Shown piece by piece: positions 44,284 to 53,728 of a DNA stretch of 54,038 nt. Location of the stretch: the NCBI GenBank assembly GCA_021151625.1, contig JAGKWY010000014.1, positions 1-54,038 of the forward strand, in the 5' to 3' direction. The DNA comes from Gammaproteobacteria bacterium (lineage in GTDB: Bacteria; Pseudomonadota; Gammaproteobacteria; Pseudomonadales; Cellvibrionaceae). The notes below the pieces were generated by a model. It saw only the letters and a program-made list of their open reading frames with translations. It was not told the origin of the DNA and did not search any database. The first letter of the stretch is position 1. The number at the start of each line of letters is the position of its first letter. A program made the translations under genes and the position numbers.

Positions 44284-47200
44284 TTAGAACTGACCTTTAA
44301 ACACCAAAGCCACACGCCTATCGTTAACAAACCAAGAACGACCTGCTTCCAAACCCTTGCCATCCAAAATCATGACAGTTTCTGTTTGCGTGTTAAGCAA
44401 GTTAGTGAATTGCACACCTACCGTCAGATTTTCAGTTGGCTTGTAGAATACAGATGCATCCAGGAATCCAGCATCTTCGTTCCACAATGGATAACGGCTA
44501 ATCACATCACGAGTAGTCAACAAATAACGCGAGCGCCAGTTATATGCCAAACGGGCAGACCAGTCGTACTTGTCATACATGGCCACAATGTTGAAGGTCT
44601 CTTTAGATTGACCTTGCAAAGGTAAACCTGACAAATCAACACGAGCACCAGTATCAGTTGAATCACCAGAATTAGTCGTTGAACTCAAATCACCTGCGTT
44701 AGGAACCGATTTAGAGTCAATATAGCTGTAGTTAACTTGCAATCCCAAACCGTCAAATGGCGAAGGCAACATGTCATAGAATTGCTGGTAAGCAATCTCA
44801 TAACCTTGCAGCGTACCTTCTCCACTATTAACAGTTCCGGTTACAGTTGCTTCCTGAGTGACACCACTGATTGGATTAGTGTATTGACGATCAAACGCAC
44901 CATAAGTGAAGAAGTTGCTGAGGTCTTTGTAGAAAACCGATAAGGTTACAGATCCTACATCAGCAAAATACCACTCCAACGACGCGTCATATTGCTTTGA
45001 TTCCATCGGGTTCAAATATGGGTTTCCAGAATTACCAACCCAACCATTGATATAACCACCAATTAATGTCTGCTTAGGTGGAGTAACTGATGTATCAACC
45101 TGTACCTGACGAACAGTTTCAAATGCAGACAGAGAAGTGGTATTGCGCACATTCTCCATATCAGGCATTGCAATTGCTTTTGATGCACCAAAACGAGTGA
45201 TCAAGTCATCAGTGAGCTCAACCTTTAAATTAAAGCTCGGCAACCAAACATCGTAATTATGCTCTGATGTTTCCACTGTTGCCCCATTATTACCAAAGCC
45301 AAGCTCAGTTTGGGACAAGTAGTTGCCAACATCATTAGCAAACTTCATCACCTCAGTCATATGGGTTTCAATTTGCGCCTCAGTAGCGCTAGGGTTGGCA
45401 GCCACATACGCAGCTTCCTGATCCGCTTCCCACGCAGCCAATGCAGTCTTATCAAAAACAGATGGAGCACCTGATGGTGGCAAATTACGCGGCACAATAT
45501 CAGGATACTGAACAGAACCTGTTGCCTCACGAGTGAAATCCACATAACGAACACCAAAGTTTCCGTCAAAACGCTTGGCATAATCCTCTGAACCGAAGTC
45601 TAACCGAACATAGAATGATTCATTGGTTTCACTAGTAACGAAAATTTCAGATGGCAAGAAATAGCTGCCATCAACTGTATTAGGACGCTCTGCTGCATTT
45701 TCCCAAAGATTTCCAGAGCCACTAGTAGGAAGCGATCTCTGCTCCTTAATAATAGATCTAACAAGAGCATCTGAAGGATGCAAAGTGGTATTTCCCGGCA
45801 CACTGATTACACCACCACCATGGAAGTCACTCCAATCCACCGCCTGCCAAGCACCTTGAACATCTGCCACTAGAGCCGTATCCGCCCATCCAATCTGACC
45901 ATAAGGTGACGCCCAAATTGGAGTCATTTGCCCCCAATTATAAGTAGTGTAACGAACAGTCTGCTCGCGCTCAGCGTGGCGCAATCCCATTCTTACTGAT
46001 TTCAGCAAGCCCGCATCATCAAACTCGTACTTACCATCCAAACGAGCAGCCTTGGAGTCACCCTCAGAGCGCTCATAGTGGTCCATCGCAGATTGCCACC
46101 AGTAAGAAGTCGGATCCTGGAACCAATTAGAGTCGCCCGCAGGATCATTTGAAAAGCCTGGCAATTTCTTGCCAAACGACGCGTTAGCATCTGCCCCAGC
46201 CACACCGTAAATATCCGGATTGTTATCTCTCAAACCGTGCCATGGCTCCATCAATCCCAGCGTTGGGGTATCACCAGTGACATCAAAGGTCTGAATGGCA
46301 TGGGTAGCCATCATAATCGTTACGTCATCATCCTCTGTATCTGCTTTGATGTATTGCAAATCAAGCGTTAACTCAAACTTGTCGGTTGGAGTCCATTTGA
46401 AATTAGTAGCGAAATCATCGATTACAGTTCTGGTGCTCTTGTAGCGACTATCAGTTTGGAAACGTTGACCAAACTGTGGAACTGCAGGGTTTGCCCAACT
46501 AGCAGCGTGTGGCAGACGCAATTCGCTTGGATTATCAGGGTCAGCAGAACGCCATCCGCCATCACTGAAACGGCCGTCCTGAGTAATAGTACCGCTTTGG
46601 AAAAGGCCGTTATCGTCAAATTCGTAAGAAGTACCCTCTAAAGGCACTGATTGACGACGATCGTAACCAGATTGGTATTTAATAGCGTTTTCGGTCCACG
46701 CCAGCTCAGCATCAGAGCGCATGAATTGCACAGTAGTAAGGAAGGTATCGTCTGGATTTTCCCACTGAAACGCAGTTGCCAAACCGGTGCGATCACGGTC
46801 ATCGAATTTCATAGTGGCATTGGAGCCATTAGGCATCCACACACTATCAAACGCTTCGGCACCGGCCATATCATCTGGACCAGCGTGAGAATCAGCTGGA
46901 CCAGTTAAAGGACGATAGAAGTCCTTGTAGTCATCGCGATACTCTACATAGGCATCTGCCTGAATACCGTGAGAAATCCCTTTTAGAGACGATTTTGAAG
47001 CATTTAACAAAAAGCCGAACTCACCCGCATCAGTCTCCCAACGATCACTGTACAAACCAGAAACAGTTGGGGTCCACTCTTCAGCCATGTCGCCGTATGA
47101 ATAGTCCGCATTGAAGGCGATAACTCGATCATTGGAATCAAACGGTTTACGCGTAATAAGGTTTACAGTACCACCGATACCACCTTCAATCATATCTGCT

Positions 47201-47703
47201 GACTGGTTCTTAAATACCTGTACGCCACCCATCAATTCTGGCGGTACATCCTGAAAGCTCAAACCACGACCAGAGTTTGCAGTGAATGAATCACGCCCAT
47301 TAAACTCCGAACGAGTAGCCGACATACCGCGAATAACTGCACCAGAACCCTCCACACCAAAGTGATCAGGATCGTTTGCCGCAGCGAAGCGCTCAATCGA
47401 AACGCCCGGTACACGCTGCATCGCCTCAAGCACAGAACGATCAGGCAATGAACCAATATCGGAAGCAGAAATTGCATCTACAAATGTATCTGAGTTGCGC
47501 TTTACGTCCTGAGCATTTTGTAAGTTGGTACGAACACCACTTACCACAACCTCTTCAACATTCTCATCAGTTGCTTTTTTGGAATCTTCGGCCACTTGTG
47601 CAAAAGACGGCGCACTTAACGCCACGATACACATTGCCAACATCGATCTTTTGAACCTAACGCCCTGCTGTAGTGCGGTTTTATCGTTTTTATGGAAAAC
47701 CAT
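44284..47703 (-). CDS. TonB-dependent receptor (large, oligosaccharide-uptake type)
   Basis: 1139 residues. The signal peptide (SMLAMCIVALSAPSFAQ) is followed by an N-terminal VEEVVVSGVR segment, a plug domain (SLPDRSVLEAMQRVPGVSI, GLSFQDVPPELMGGVQVFKN, EGGIGGTVNLITRKPF), and then a 22-strand-type barrel ending in aromatic Phe (VALVFKGQF). This matches the Xanthomonas/Caulobacter-type TonB receptors associated with sugars. It imports an unknown ligand across the outer membrane. SD AAAGGGG precedes the ATG. A 21-bp palindrome about 180 bp upstream is a good operator candidate. It is followed by an attenuator-like hairpin and five halogenase-family genes, so its ligand may be the halogenase substrate or a signal for it (inference). 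Confidence 0.92.
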   Translation of the reverse strand: MVFHKNDKTALQQGVRFKRSMLAMCIVALSAPSFAQVAEDSKKATDENVEEVVVSGVRTNLQNAQDVKRNSDTFVDAISASDIGSLPDRSVLEAMQRVPGVSIERFAAANDPDHFGVEGSGAVIRGMSATRSEFNGRDSFTANSGRGLSFQDVPPELMGGVQVFKNQSADMIEGGIGGTVNLITRKPFDSNDRVIAFNADYSYGDMAEEWTPTVSGLYSDRWETDAGEFGFLLNASKSSLKGISHGIQADAYVEYRDDYKDFYRPLTGPADSHAGPDDMAGAEAFDSVWMPNGSNATMKFDDRDRTGLATAFQWENPDDTFLTTVQFMRSDAELAWTENAIKYQSGYDRRQSVPLEGTSYEFDDNGLFQSGTITQDGRFSDGGWRSADPDNPSELRLPHAASWANPAVPQFGQRFQTDSRYKSTRTVIDDFATNFKWTPTDKFELTLDLQYIKADTEDDDVTIMMATHAIQTFDVTGDTPTLGLMEPWHGLRDNNPDIYGVAGADANASFGKKLPGFSNDPAGDSNWFQDPTSYWWQSAMDHYERSEGDSKAARLDGKYEFDDAGLLKSVRMGLRHAEREQTVRYTTYNWGQMTPIWASPYGQIGWADTALVADVQGAWQAVDWSDFHGGGVISVPGNTTLHPSDALVRSIIKEQRSLPTSGSGNLWENAAERPNTVDGSYFLPSEIFVTSETNESFYVRLDFGSEDYAKRFDGNFGVRYVDFTREATGSVQYPDIVPRNLPPSGAPSVFDKTALAAWEADQEAAYVAANPSATEAQIETHMTEVMKFANDVGNYLSQTELGFGNNGATVETSEHNYDVWLPSFNLKVELTDDLITRFGASKAIAMPDMENVRNTTSLSAFETVRQVQVDTSVTPPKQTLIGGYINGWVGNSGNPYLNPMESKQYDASLEWYFADVGSVTLSVFYKDLSNFFTYGAFDRQYTNPISGVTQEATVTGTVNSGEGTLQGYEIAYQQFYDMLPSPFDGLGLQVNYSYIDSKSVPNAGDLSSTTNSGDSTDTGARVDLSGLPLQGQSKETFNIVAMYDKYDWSARLAYNWRSRYLLTTRDVISRYPLWNEDAGFLDASVFYKPTENLTVGVQFTNLLNTQTETVMILDGKGLEAGRSWFVNDRRVALVFKGQF

Positions 47704-47878
47704 AAGCCAACCCCTTTGTTAAATTTATGATTAGGAAATTTTTATAGTCTTTGTGTCAATTAGACCCAAAGTCTCATCGAGTATAGATCAAGGATTAACA
47801 GGATCACGCAAACCTTGCACACTAGTAATTGTTTTTAGCAAGGCACTGTCATCCTACGCGCCAAAAGCGTTTTTTGTC

Positions 47879-47899
47879 AATATGACTATAAGTCATATT
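47879..47899. promoter_or_regulatory. 21-bp perfect palindrome, candidate operator for TonB receptor cluster
   Basis: AATATGACT-ATA-AGTCATATT: 9-bp perfect arms around 3 nt, about 180 bp before the receptor ATG. No gene lies in 47704-47991. The regulator is not adjacent. Confidence 0.5.
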
Positions 47900-47991
47900 A
47901 GATCAAAATATAGGCTGCTCGAATTCAAATTGACAGCGCTATCAATTTAAACCCAATGAATCATTCATTAATGATTTTGCATTTTGCAAAT

Positions 47992-48022
47992 AAAAAAGCC
48001 CATCTATAAGGATGGGCTTTTT
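47992..48022 (-). terminator. Rho-independent terminator after purA
   Basis: AAAAAGCCCATC/GATGGGCTTTTT with loop TATAAG. A- and T-runs lie on both sides. It stands 20 nt downstream of the purA stop on the minus strand. Confidence 0.85.
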
Positions 48023-48042
48023 AGGTGACAAATAAATGATTT

Positions 48043-49251
48043 TTACGCCATAAAAGGGTGCCGCAACACGATAGTCTCCACGCGGTCAGGGCCAGTAGAG
48101 ACAATATCAATTGGCGCCTTGATCAACTCTTCCAAGCGACGGATATAAGCTCGTGCATTGGCAGGCAAATCATTCAAAGACTGAGCACCTACGGTGGATT
48201 CACTCCAGCCAGGCATTTCTTCATAAATAGGTTTGATTCCCGCCCAACCATCAGCATCGTAAGGCATGCTGCCGATTGGATTACCCTTGGCATCCTGATA
48301 ACCGATACAGATTTTGACGGTCTCCAAACCATCAAGCACATCCAGTTTAGTCAGGCAAATACCGGTGACACTGTTGATGCGATTAGCGTGGCGTACCGCA
48401 ACAGCATCAAACCAGCCGCAGCGACGCTTGCGCCCCGTGGTAGCACCAAACTCATGGCCCTTTTTACCAAGATATTCGCCAATTTCACAACCCAGCTCCG
48501 TAGGGAATGGGCCAGAACCAACACGAGTTGTATAAGCCTTGGTGATGCCTAAGACATAATCAAGATACAAAGGACCAAAACCAGAACCGGTTGCAGTGCC
48601 GCCAGCAGTGGTATTGGATGAGGTTACATAGGGGTAAGTACCATGATCAATATCCAATAGTGAGCCCTGCGCACCTTCAAACAGAATGCTTTCACCCTCC
48701 TCGCGCGCAGTGTGAAGCAGCTCGGTAACGTCAGCCATCATAGGGATAAGCTGCTCAGCCCAGACTTTGCAGTCAGCCAATACCTTGTCAAAACTAACCG
48801 CTTCAACTTTGAAATAGTTGGTCAGTACAAAGTTGTGGTAAGCAAGGATTTCTTGCAGCTTTACCGCAAAAGTATCCAGATCCAACAAGTCCCCCAAACG
48901 CAAACCACGACGCGCAACCTTATCTTCATAGGCAGGGCCAATACCGCGACCTGTGGTACCAATTTTGGCATCACCACGCGCCAACTCACGCGCCTGATCC
49001 AAAGCAACATGATAGGGAAGAATTAACGGGCAAGCAGGGGATAAACGCAGACGGCTACGCACAGGAACGCCAGTCTCTTCCAAGCCGGCGATTTCTTTCA
49101 GCAAAGCCTCCGGCGAAAGAACGACACCATTGCCAATCAGGCAGGTAACGCCTTCACGCAAAATACCAGAGGGGATCAGGTGAAGTACGGTTTTTTTCCC
49201 GTCAATCACCAGGGTGTGGCCCGCATTGTGCCCGCCTTGGAAGCGAGTCAC
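48043..49251 (-). CDS. purA: Adenylosuccinate synthetase, 5'-truncated (no P-loop)
   Basis: 402 residues remain of about 430. The retained part is typical: RFQGGHNAGHTLV (with the catalytic-region His), GTTGRGIGPAYEDK, FEGAQGSLLDIDHGTYPYV, TTGRKRRCGWFDA, TKLDVLDGL and STGPDRVETI. The enzyme joins IMP and aspartate using GTP, the first step to AMP. The universal N-terminal GDEGKGK phosphate loop with the catalytic Asp is absent: in frame, upstream of GTG 49251, only about ten more codons (matching LTDQVSLV) are open before a TGA inside hisZ. As read, the product should be inactive. Either there is a deletion across the hisZ-purA junction or the assembly lost the segment. The 3' end and terminator are normal. 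Confidence 0.85.
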   Translation of the reverse strand: MTRFQGGHNAGHTLVIDGKKTVLHLIPSGILREGVTCLIGNGVVLSPEALLKEIAGLEETGVPVRSRLRLSPACPLILPYHVALDQARELARGDAKIGTTGRGIGPAYEDKVARRGLRLGDLLDLDTFAVKLQEILAYHNFVLTNYFKVEAVSFDKVLADCKVWAEQLIPMMADVTELLHTAREEGESILFEGAQGSLLDIDHGTYPYVTSSNTTAGGTATGSGFGPLYLDYVLGITKAYTTRVGSGPFPTELGCEIGEYLGKKGHEFGATTGRKRRCGWFDAVAVRHANRINSVTGICLTKLDVLDGLETVKICIGYQDAKGNPIGSMPYDADGWAGIKPIYEEMPGWSESTVGAQSLNDLPANARAYIRRLEELIKAPIDIVSTGPDRVETIVLRHPFMA

Positions 49252-49268
49252 CAGGGAGACCTGATCCG

Positions 49269-50390
49269 TTAACCCAACTCCGAAAAGTCAGCCGAAGGGC
49301 TGACACTAATTACTCGCTCACCTTGTGAACGCAACTCACTAATTTTCTGCCACTGCAGATGATCGTTTGATTCGATTACCGCTATGGCACCAATACTTAT
49401 GCGAGGCAAAAGACCCAATTTGCTAATTGCAGTAATATCCACTGCAAAACCGGTTGCTGGACGTGCGCGCCCAAACACCTCACCGATGTGATCATAGCGC
49501 CCCCCACTGGCAATCGGGTTGCCATAACCGGGAGCAAATGCGGCAAACACCATTCCGGTCAAATAGTGGTAGCCGCGCAACTCACCCAAATCGAAATACA
49601 ATTCTGCGGCGGGATAACGCTGTTCAATAACGTCAGCAACCTGAGCCAATTGATCTACCGCTTGCAAGGCATCGTCCAAGCCGGCAAATAAAGTCCTGAC
49701 TTTTTGCAGCACCGACTTATCACCCGCCAATCCTGGTAACGCCAAAAACAGCTCTGCGATAGAAGGCTTGCTAATTGTGGCACCAACCCAGGCGCGAATC
49801 TCAGTCATCGCCTTGCGCTGCAACAGTTCAAAGAAGGTCTCTTCCTGGATTTTGCTCAAGCCAGCACTGGCCGCTATAGCACGATAGATTCCGACGTGCC
49901 CCAAATCGATATGCTGGCGCGCCAAACCTGCAACCCGCAAAGATTCAAGCAACAGCGACACCACTTCAATATCTGCCGCGATGCCAGGCTCACCGTAAAA
50001 CTCCAACCCTGCTTGAATAGGTGTACGAGTAGCTAGTGGATTTTTTGGGCGAGTGTGGACCACATGCCCGGCATAGCATAGACGATTAGCACCTGTACGA
50101 TGAAAACTATGGGCGTCCATTCGTGCTGTTTGAGGGGTGATATCTGCACGTATACCCAAGGTCCGACCACTTAATTGGTCGGTAACTTTAAATGTCAGTA
50201 AATCCACATCGCGCCCCAACCCTATTAACAGGGAGTCGGTGTACTCTAGCAGTGGGGGGATAACCATGTCATAACCCCAAGTGCTGTAGAGATCCAGCAG
50301 GCGGCGACGCAAAGTATCTATGGCTTTGGCCTCGATGGGGAGAATCTCTTCCACTCCATCCGGTAATAACCAGCGATCAGCGTAGGTCAT
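49269..50390 (-). CDS. hisZ: ATP phosphoribosyltransferase regulatory subunit, C-terminus apparently missing
   Basis: 373 residues from the ATG at 50390 (MTYADRWLLPDGVEEILP); the frame is open further upstream but that part overlaps hflC and is not HisZ-like. HisZ is a HisRS-like paralogue that activates short HisG in histidine synthesis. Motifs: FKVTDQLSGRTLGIRADITP, RLCYAGHVVHTRP, ELYFDLGELRGYHYLTG, GGRYDHIGEVFGRARPATGF. The end SPSADFSELG corresponds to a point about 20 residues before the end of Pseudomonas HisZ, just before the GC(D/T)R segment, so the C-terminus is lost together with the start of purA. Loss of the last helix/strand may or may not abolish function. Confidence 0.87.
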   Translation of the reverse strand: MTYADRWLLPDGVEEILPIEAKAIDTLRRRLLDLYSTWGYDMVIPPLLEYTDSLLIGLGRDVDLLTFKVTDQLSGRTLGIRADITPQTARMDAHSFHRTGANRLCYAGHVVHTRPKNPLATRTPIQAGLEFYGEPGIAADIEVVSLLLESLRVAGLARQHIDLGHVGIYRAIAASAGLSKIQEETFFELLQRKAMTEIRAWVGATISKPSIAELFLALPGLAGDKSVLQKVRTLFAGLDDALQAVDQLAQVADVIEQRYPAAELYFDLGELRGYHYLTGMVFAAFAPGYGNPIASGGRYDHIGEVFGRARPATGFAVDITAISKLGLLPRISIGAIAVIESNDHLQWQKISELRSQGERVISVSPSADFSELG

Positions 50391-50397
50391 AAGCGAC

Positions 50398-51189
50398 TCA
50401 ATATTCAGCAAAAATCCGGCGTGCGCGCATAAAAAAACCGAGAGGATCTTTGCTGTAGGCCTCAGCAAAAATGGCCGCGGCCTTAGCATCCCCCTCACCG
50501 CGAATACGTTCAGCATCGCGATAGGCGTTAGCCTCAAGTACAGCACGCTGCCTGTCTGCATCAGCACCAATAACCTCTGCCTGCTCTTTACCTTGGGAAC
50601 GGTATTCGCGCGCTTCTTTTTCGCGATCTGCCGCCATACGGGCAAACACCGACTGACTGGCTTCTGGCGGAAAATCAATACGTTTTACGCGAATATCCTT
50701 AACCTCAATACCCAATAACTTAATAGCATCTACATTGATACTTGCAGTAATCTCACTCATCAACTCGTCGCGCTTACCAGAAACTACATCATGCAAGGTA
50801 CGACGACCAAACTGGTTGCGCAGACCATCTGCAACACGCTGAGCCAAACGATCCTCGGCCAGCATTTCATCGCCACCTGTCGCTTTATAGTAAGTCTCCA
50901 CATCCTTTACTTGCCACTTGATGTAAGAATCCACCACCAGACGCTTGTTTTCTACTGTAAAAAAGCTTTCTGGAGTCATGTCTGCGGTCAGCAAGCGAGC
51001 ATCGAACTTACGCACCTTTTCTGCAAAGGGTAACTTGAAATGCAATCCAGGGGGTACGTCAGCCTTCACCAGGCGACCAAACTGCAAAACTACAGCACGC
51101 TCTCGCTCAGTAACCACATATACACTACTGGATACCACCAATAATCCAATTATTGCCAGGATAAGGGCAAGAAAACCTTTATTAGACAT
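50398..51189 (-). CDS. hflC: HflC, regulator of FtsH protease, C-terminus apparently missing
   Basis: 263 residues. An N-terminal TM (FLALILAIIGLLVVSSSVYVV) is followed by the SPFH/prohibitin domain (ERAVVLQFGRLVKADVPPGLHFKLPF, quoted here as RAVVLQFGRLVK) and a coiled coil (AADREKEAREYRSQGKEQAEV). With HflK it forms the periplasmic cage around FtsH. Family members continue after EAYxxDxEFYAF for about 40 residues; here the frame leaves the family after AYSKDP and ends LGFFMRARRIFAEY, 7 nt before hisZ. In Pseudomonas a small DUF2065 gene (yjeT) lies between hflC and hisZ and is not found here. A deletion across this junction is suspected. TAATG couples it to hflK. Confidence 0.85.
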   Translation of the reverse strand: MSNKGFLALILAIIGLLVVSSSVYVVTERERAVVLQFGRLVKADVPPGLHFKLPFAEKVRKFDARLLTADMTPESFFTVENKRLVVDSYIKWQVKDVETYYKATGGDEMLAEDRLAQRVADGLRNQFGRRTLHDVVSGKRDELMSEITASINVDAIKLLGIEVKDIRVKRIDFPPEASQSVFARMAADREKEAREYRSQGKEQAEVIGADADRQRAVLEANAYRDAERIRGEGDAKAAAIFAEAYSKDPLGFFMRARRIFAEY

Positions 51190-52319
51190 TAGCGCAGCTC
51201 CCGACGTACAAGTGGCTTGGTGGCTTCAACGCTCGGCGTCATGCGCGAGTTGAAGTTGTCTGTCTGAGCCTGTGGCTCTACAACACTTGAACGATTCCCC
51301 ATTCGATCCAATGGCAAATACAGCATATTGTTGCCACCTGCCACATCAACCATAACCTTGGACGAATTGGACATTACACCTTCCATAGTTTCCAGATAGA
51401 GTCGTTGACGAGTAACCTCCGGGGCGCGCTTGTATTCAGTCAGCAGACTTTCAAAGCGATCAGATTCACCCTCTGCACGCGCCACAACTTCTGCTTTATA
51501 AGCCTCAGCTTCTTCCAGCATACGCTGCGCACGGCCACGCGCCTCGGGAATTATCCCGTTGGCATAGGCTTGAGCCTGATTCTTCAACCGAGCCTCATCT
51601 TCTTTCGCTTTAATAACATCATCAAACGCAGAGCGAACTTCCTCAGGTGGGCGAGCCTCCTGGATATTTACGTTAATGACTTGAATACCCGCCCCGTAGG
51701 AGTCCATGTAAGCCTGCAAGCGCTGCTTCACTTCAGCAGCGATAGCCTGACGACCTTCCGATAAAACTTGATTTAACTCGGTAGACCCCACCACATGGCG
51801 CACCGCCGAATCAGTTGCATGACGCAAACTAACCTCGGGGTCACGCACATTAAGCACATAGGATTTCACATCAGAGACGTTGTATTGAACGGTAATTGGT
51901 AACTCAACAATACTTTCATCTTCAGTCAGCATCAGGCCACGCGAGGGATATTGACGCTCACCCGTCACGTTAACTATGTAGACATCGGTAATTAAGGGCG
52001 CATTCCAATTGAGACCTTCCGTTTTGATTTCGGAGAAAGCACCGAACTTCAAAACTACCGCGCGCTCTTTCGCATCCACCTGATAAAAACCGGCACCGAA
52101 ATAAAACACCAGCGCAATAACGCCCGCTATCGCGAACAATGGACCGAGATTTGTGCTGCCAGAGGATTTTCCACCACCTGAGCCGCCACCAAAAATACCA
52201 TTCAATTTGTCTTGCAGCTTTTTAAAGGCCTCATCCAAATCGGGCGGGCCATCATTATTATTGCCGCCACCGCGACCACCCCATGGGTCTTTGTCTTTTC
52301 CCGGTTCATTCCAGGCCAT
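51189..52319 (-). CDS. hflK: HflK, regulator of FtsH protease
   Basis: 376 residues from the ATG at 52319 (MAWNEPGKDKDPWGG) with GGAG upstream; the frame is open to 52364 but the upstream residues are not HflK-like. A Gly/Asn-rich cytoplasmic tail and one TM (LFAIAGVIALVFYFGAGFY) are followed by an SPFH domain (DAKERAVVLKFGAFSE) and a long coiled coil (RAQRMLEEAEAYKAEVVARA). It forms a hetero-oligomer with HflC that controls access of membrane substrates to FtsH. It overlaps hflC by one base (TAATG). The length is normal, so unlike hflC it looks intact. Confidence 0.93.
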   Translation of the reverse strand: MAWNEPGKDKDPWGGRGGGNNNDGPPDLDEAFKKLQDKLNGIFGGGSGGGKSSGSTNLGPLFAIAGVIALVFYFGAGFYQVDAKERAVVLKFGAFSEIKTEGLNWNAPLITDVYIVNVTGERQYPSRGLMLTEDESIVELPITVQYNVSDVKSYVLNVRDPEVSLRHATDSAVRHVVGSTELNQVLSEGRQAIAAEVKQRLQAYMDSYGAGIQVINVNIQEARPPEEVRSAFDDVIKAKEDEARLKNQAQAYANGIIPEARGRAQRMLEEAEAYKAEVVARAEGESDRFESLLTEYKRAPEVTRQRLYLETMEGVMSNSSKVMVDVAGGNNMLYLPLDRMGNRSSVVEPQAQTDNFNSRMTPSVEATKPLVRRELR

Positions 52320-52370
52320 AGTTTTTCTCCAGATCAAAAATAATAGGGTTCTGGGGGCTGCCATGCAGCA

Positions 52371-53699
52371 TTACAACTCCCCGGATAAATCCTGTTCAGC
52401 GGGAACCTCATCCGCCCAAACTAACTGCTCAAATGCTAAGGATTCAGCACTGAGAATTCGCAACAAATCACTCTTGGGTACACGTATCTGCAACAGACTA
52501 GCGCCATCATCGCGATAGTCTTCAGCAACTACCGCCTGCTGGGAGTAAAGCATAGCGCGTAAGCGCCCCTGTTTGTGGGTTAATACCAAACGGCCATTAA
52601 CCACTTCCTTACCCAACAGCTCGGAAATAGCCTCTTGCAACAAATCACAACCGGCGCCAGTTTGAGCAGAAAGCCAAACGGCAATTGGTTTTCCTGCATC
52701 ATCACGATCTATATGTGGCTCAGTATTCGTTAATAAATCGACTTTATTGTAAATGCGCAACTGCGGCAATTCGTCTGCATCAATTTCTTCCAGCACCAGT
52801 TCGACCTGTTCAATATTGCGAACACGCTCTTCGGCTGCAGAATCTATCACATGCAAGAGTAAAGTTGAGTTACTTGCCTCTTCTAATGTCGCACGAAACG
52901 CCTCCACCAATTTGTGGGGAAGATGACTGATAAACCCTACCGTATCAGCCAGCACTACAGCACCAATATCAGCAAGCTCAATGCGGCGCATGGTTGGGTC
53001 AAGCGTTGCAAACAACTGATTTTCAGCATAGACATCCGCACCGGTAATGCGGTTAAACAGCGTGGATTTTCCAGCGTTGGTATAGCCAACCAAGGATACT
53101 GTTGGGATTGCAGCACGCTGACGCGAACGGCGCCCCTGCTCGCGCTGTGAGCGAACCTTCTCCAGTCGCAGCTCAATCATAGTAATTCGATTGCGCAACA
53201 AACGACGGTCAGTTTCAAGCTGGGTTTCACCCGGACCACGTAAACCTATACCACCCTTCTGCCGCTCAAGGTGAGTCCAGCCACGAATCAAACGCGTAGC
53301 TGTGTGGCGTAATTGCGCTAATTCAACTTGCAACTTGCCTTCAAAAGTGCGCGCGCGCTGGGCAAAAATATCCAGAATCAAACCTGTGCGATCCAGCACG
53401 CGACATTGCAGTTCACGCTCAAGATTGCGCTCCTGACTTGGAGTCAAGGTGTGATTAAAAATCGCCAGCTCAGCTTTATGTTCGGCAACCAACTGCCGAA
53501 GCTCTTCCAGCTTACCGGTACTAATGAGGAATTTTGCGGTAGGTACAATACGAGAGCCAGTCAGAAAAGCAACAGGATCACCGCCTGCTGACAAAACCAA
53601 CTCTTCAAATTCACGAGGGTCTTCGGCATCTTGGCCATGATACAAGTTCAGGTGAACCAGCACTGCCAGCTCACCTGATTCTGGGCGATCAAAAAACAA
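52371..53699 (-). CDS. hflX: GTPase HflX, ribosome-associated
   Basis: 442 residues. It starts at TTG (LFFDRPESGELAVLVHL); a stop codon lies directly before it in frame, and AGGT is close upstream. An N-terminal HflX domain with GGIGLRGPGETQLETDRR and a coiled coil precede the GTPase domain: GYTNAGKSTLFN (G1), ATLDPT (G2 region), DTVGFI (G3), NKVDLL (G4). A C-terminal domain continues beyond. It splits stalled 70S ribosomes and acts in stress recovery. Downstream of hfq by 29 nt and upstream of hflK by 51 nt, as in Pseudomonas. Confidence 0.94.
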   Translation of the reverse strand: MFFDRPESGELAVLVHLNLYHGQDAEDPREFEELVLSAGGDPVAFLTGSRIVPTAKFLISTGKLEELRQLVAEHKAELAIFNHTLTPSQERNLERELQCRVLDRTGLILDIFAQRARTFEGKLQVELAQLRHTATRLIRGWTHLERQKGGIGLRGPGETQLETDRRLLRNRITMIELRLEKVRSQREQGRRSRQRAAIPTVSLVGYTNAGKSTLFNRITGADVYAENQLFATLDPTMRRIELADIGAVVLADTVGFISHLPHKLVEAFRATLEEASNSTLLLHVIDSAAEERVRNIEQVELVLEEIDADELPQLRIYNKVDLLTNTEPHIDRDDAGKPIAVWLSAQTGAGCDLLQEAISELLGKEVVNGRLVLTHKQGRLRAMLYSQQAVVAEDYRDDGASLLQIRVPKSDLLRILSAESLAFEQLVWADEVPAEQDLSGEL

Positions 53700-53728
53700 T
53701 TAGCGACCTATTCAATTAGCTTGATAGA

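Noticed and set aside
50391..50678. Upstream extension of hisZ
   Set aside because: This stretch is hflC read in another frame; HisZ homology begins at MTYADRWLLPDG.
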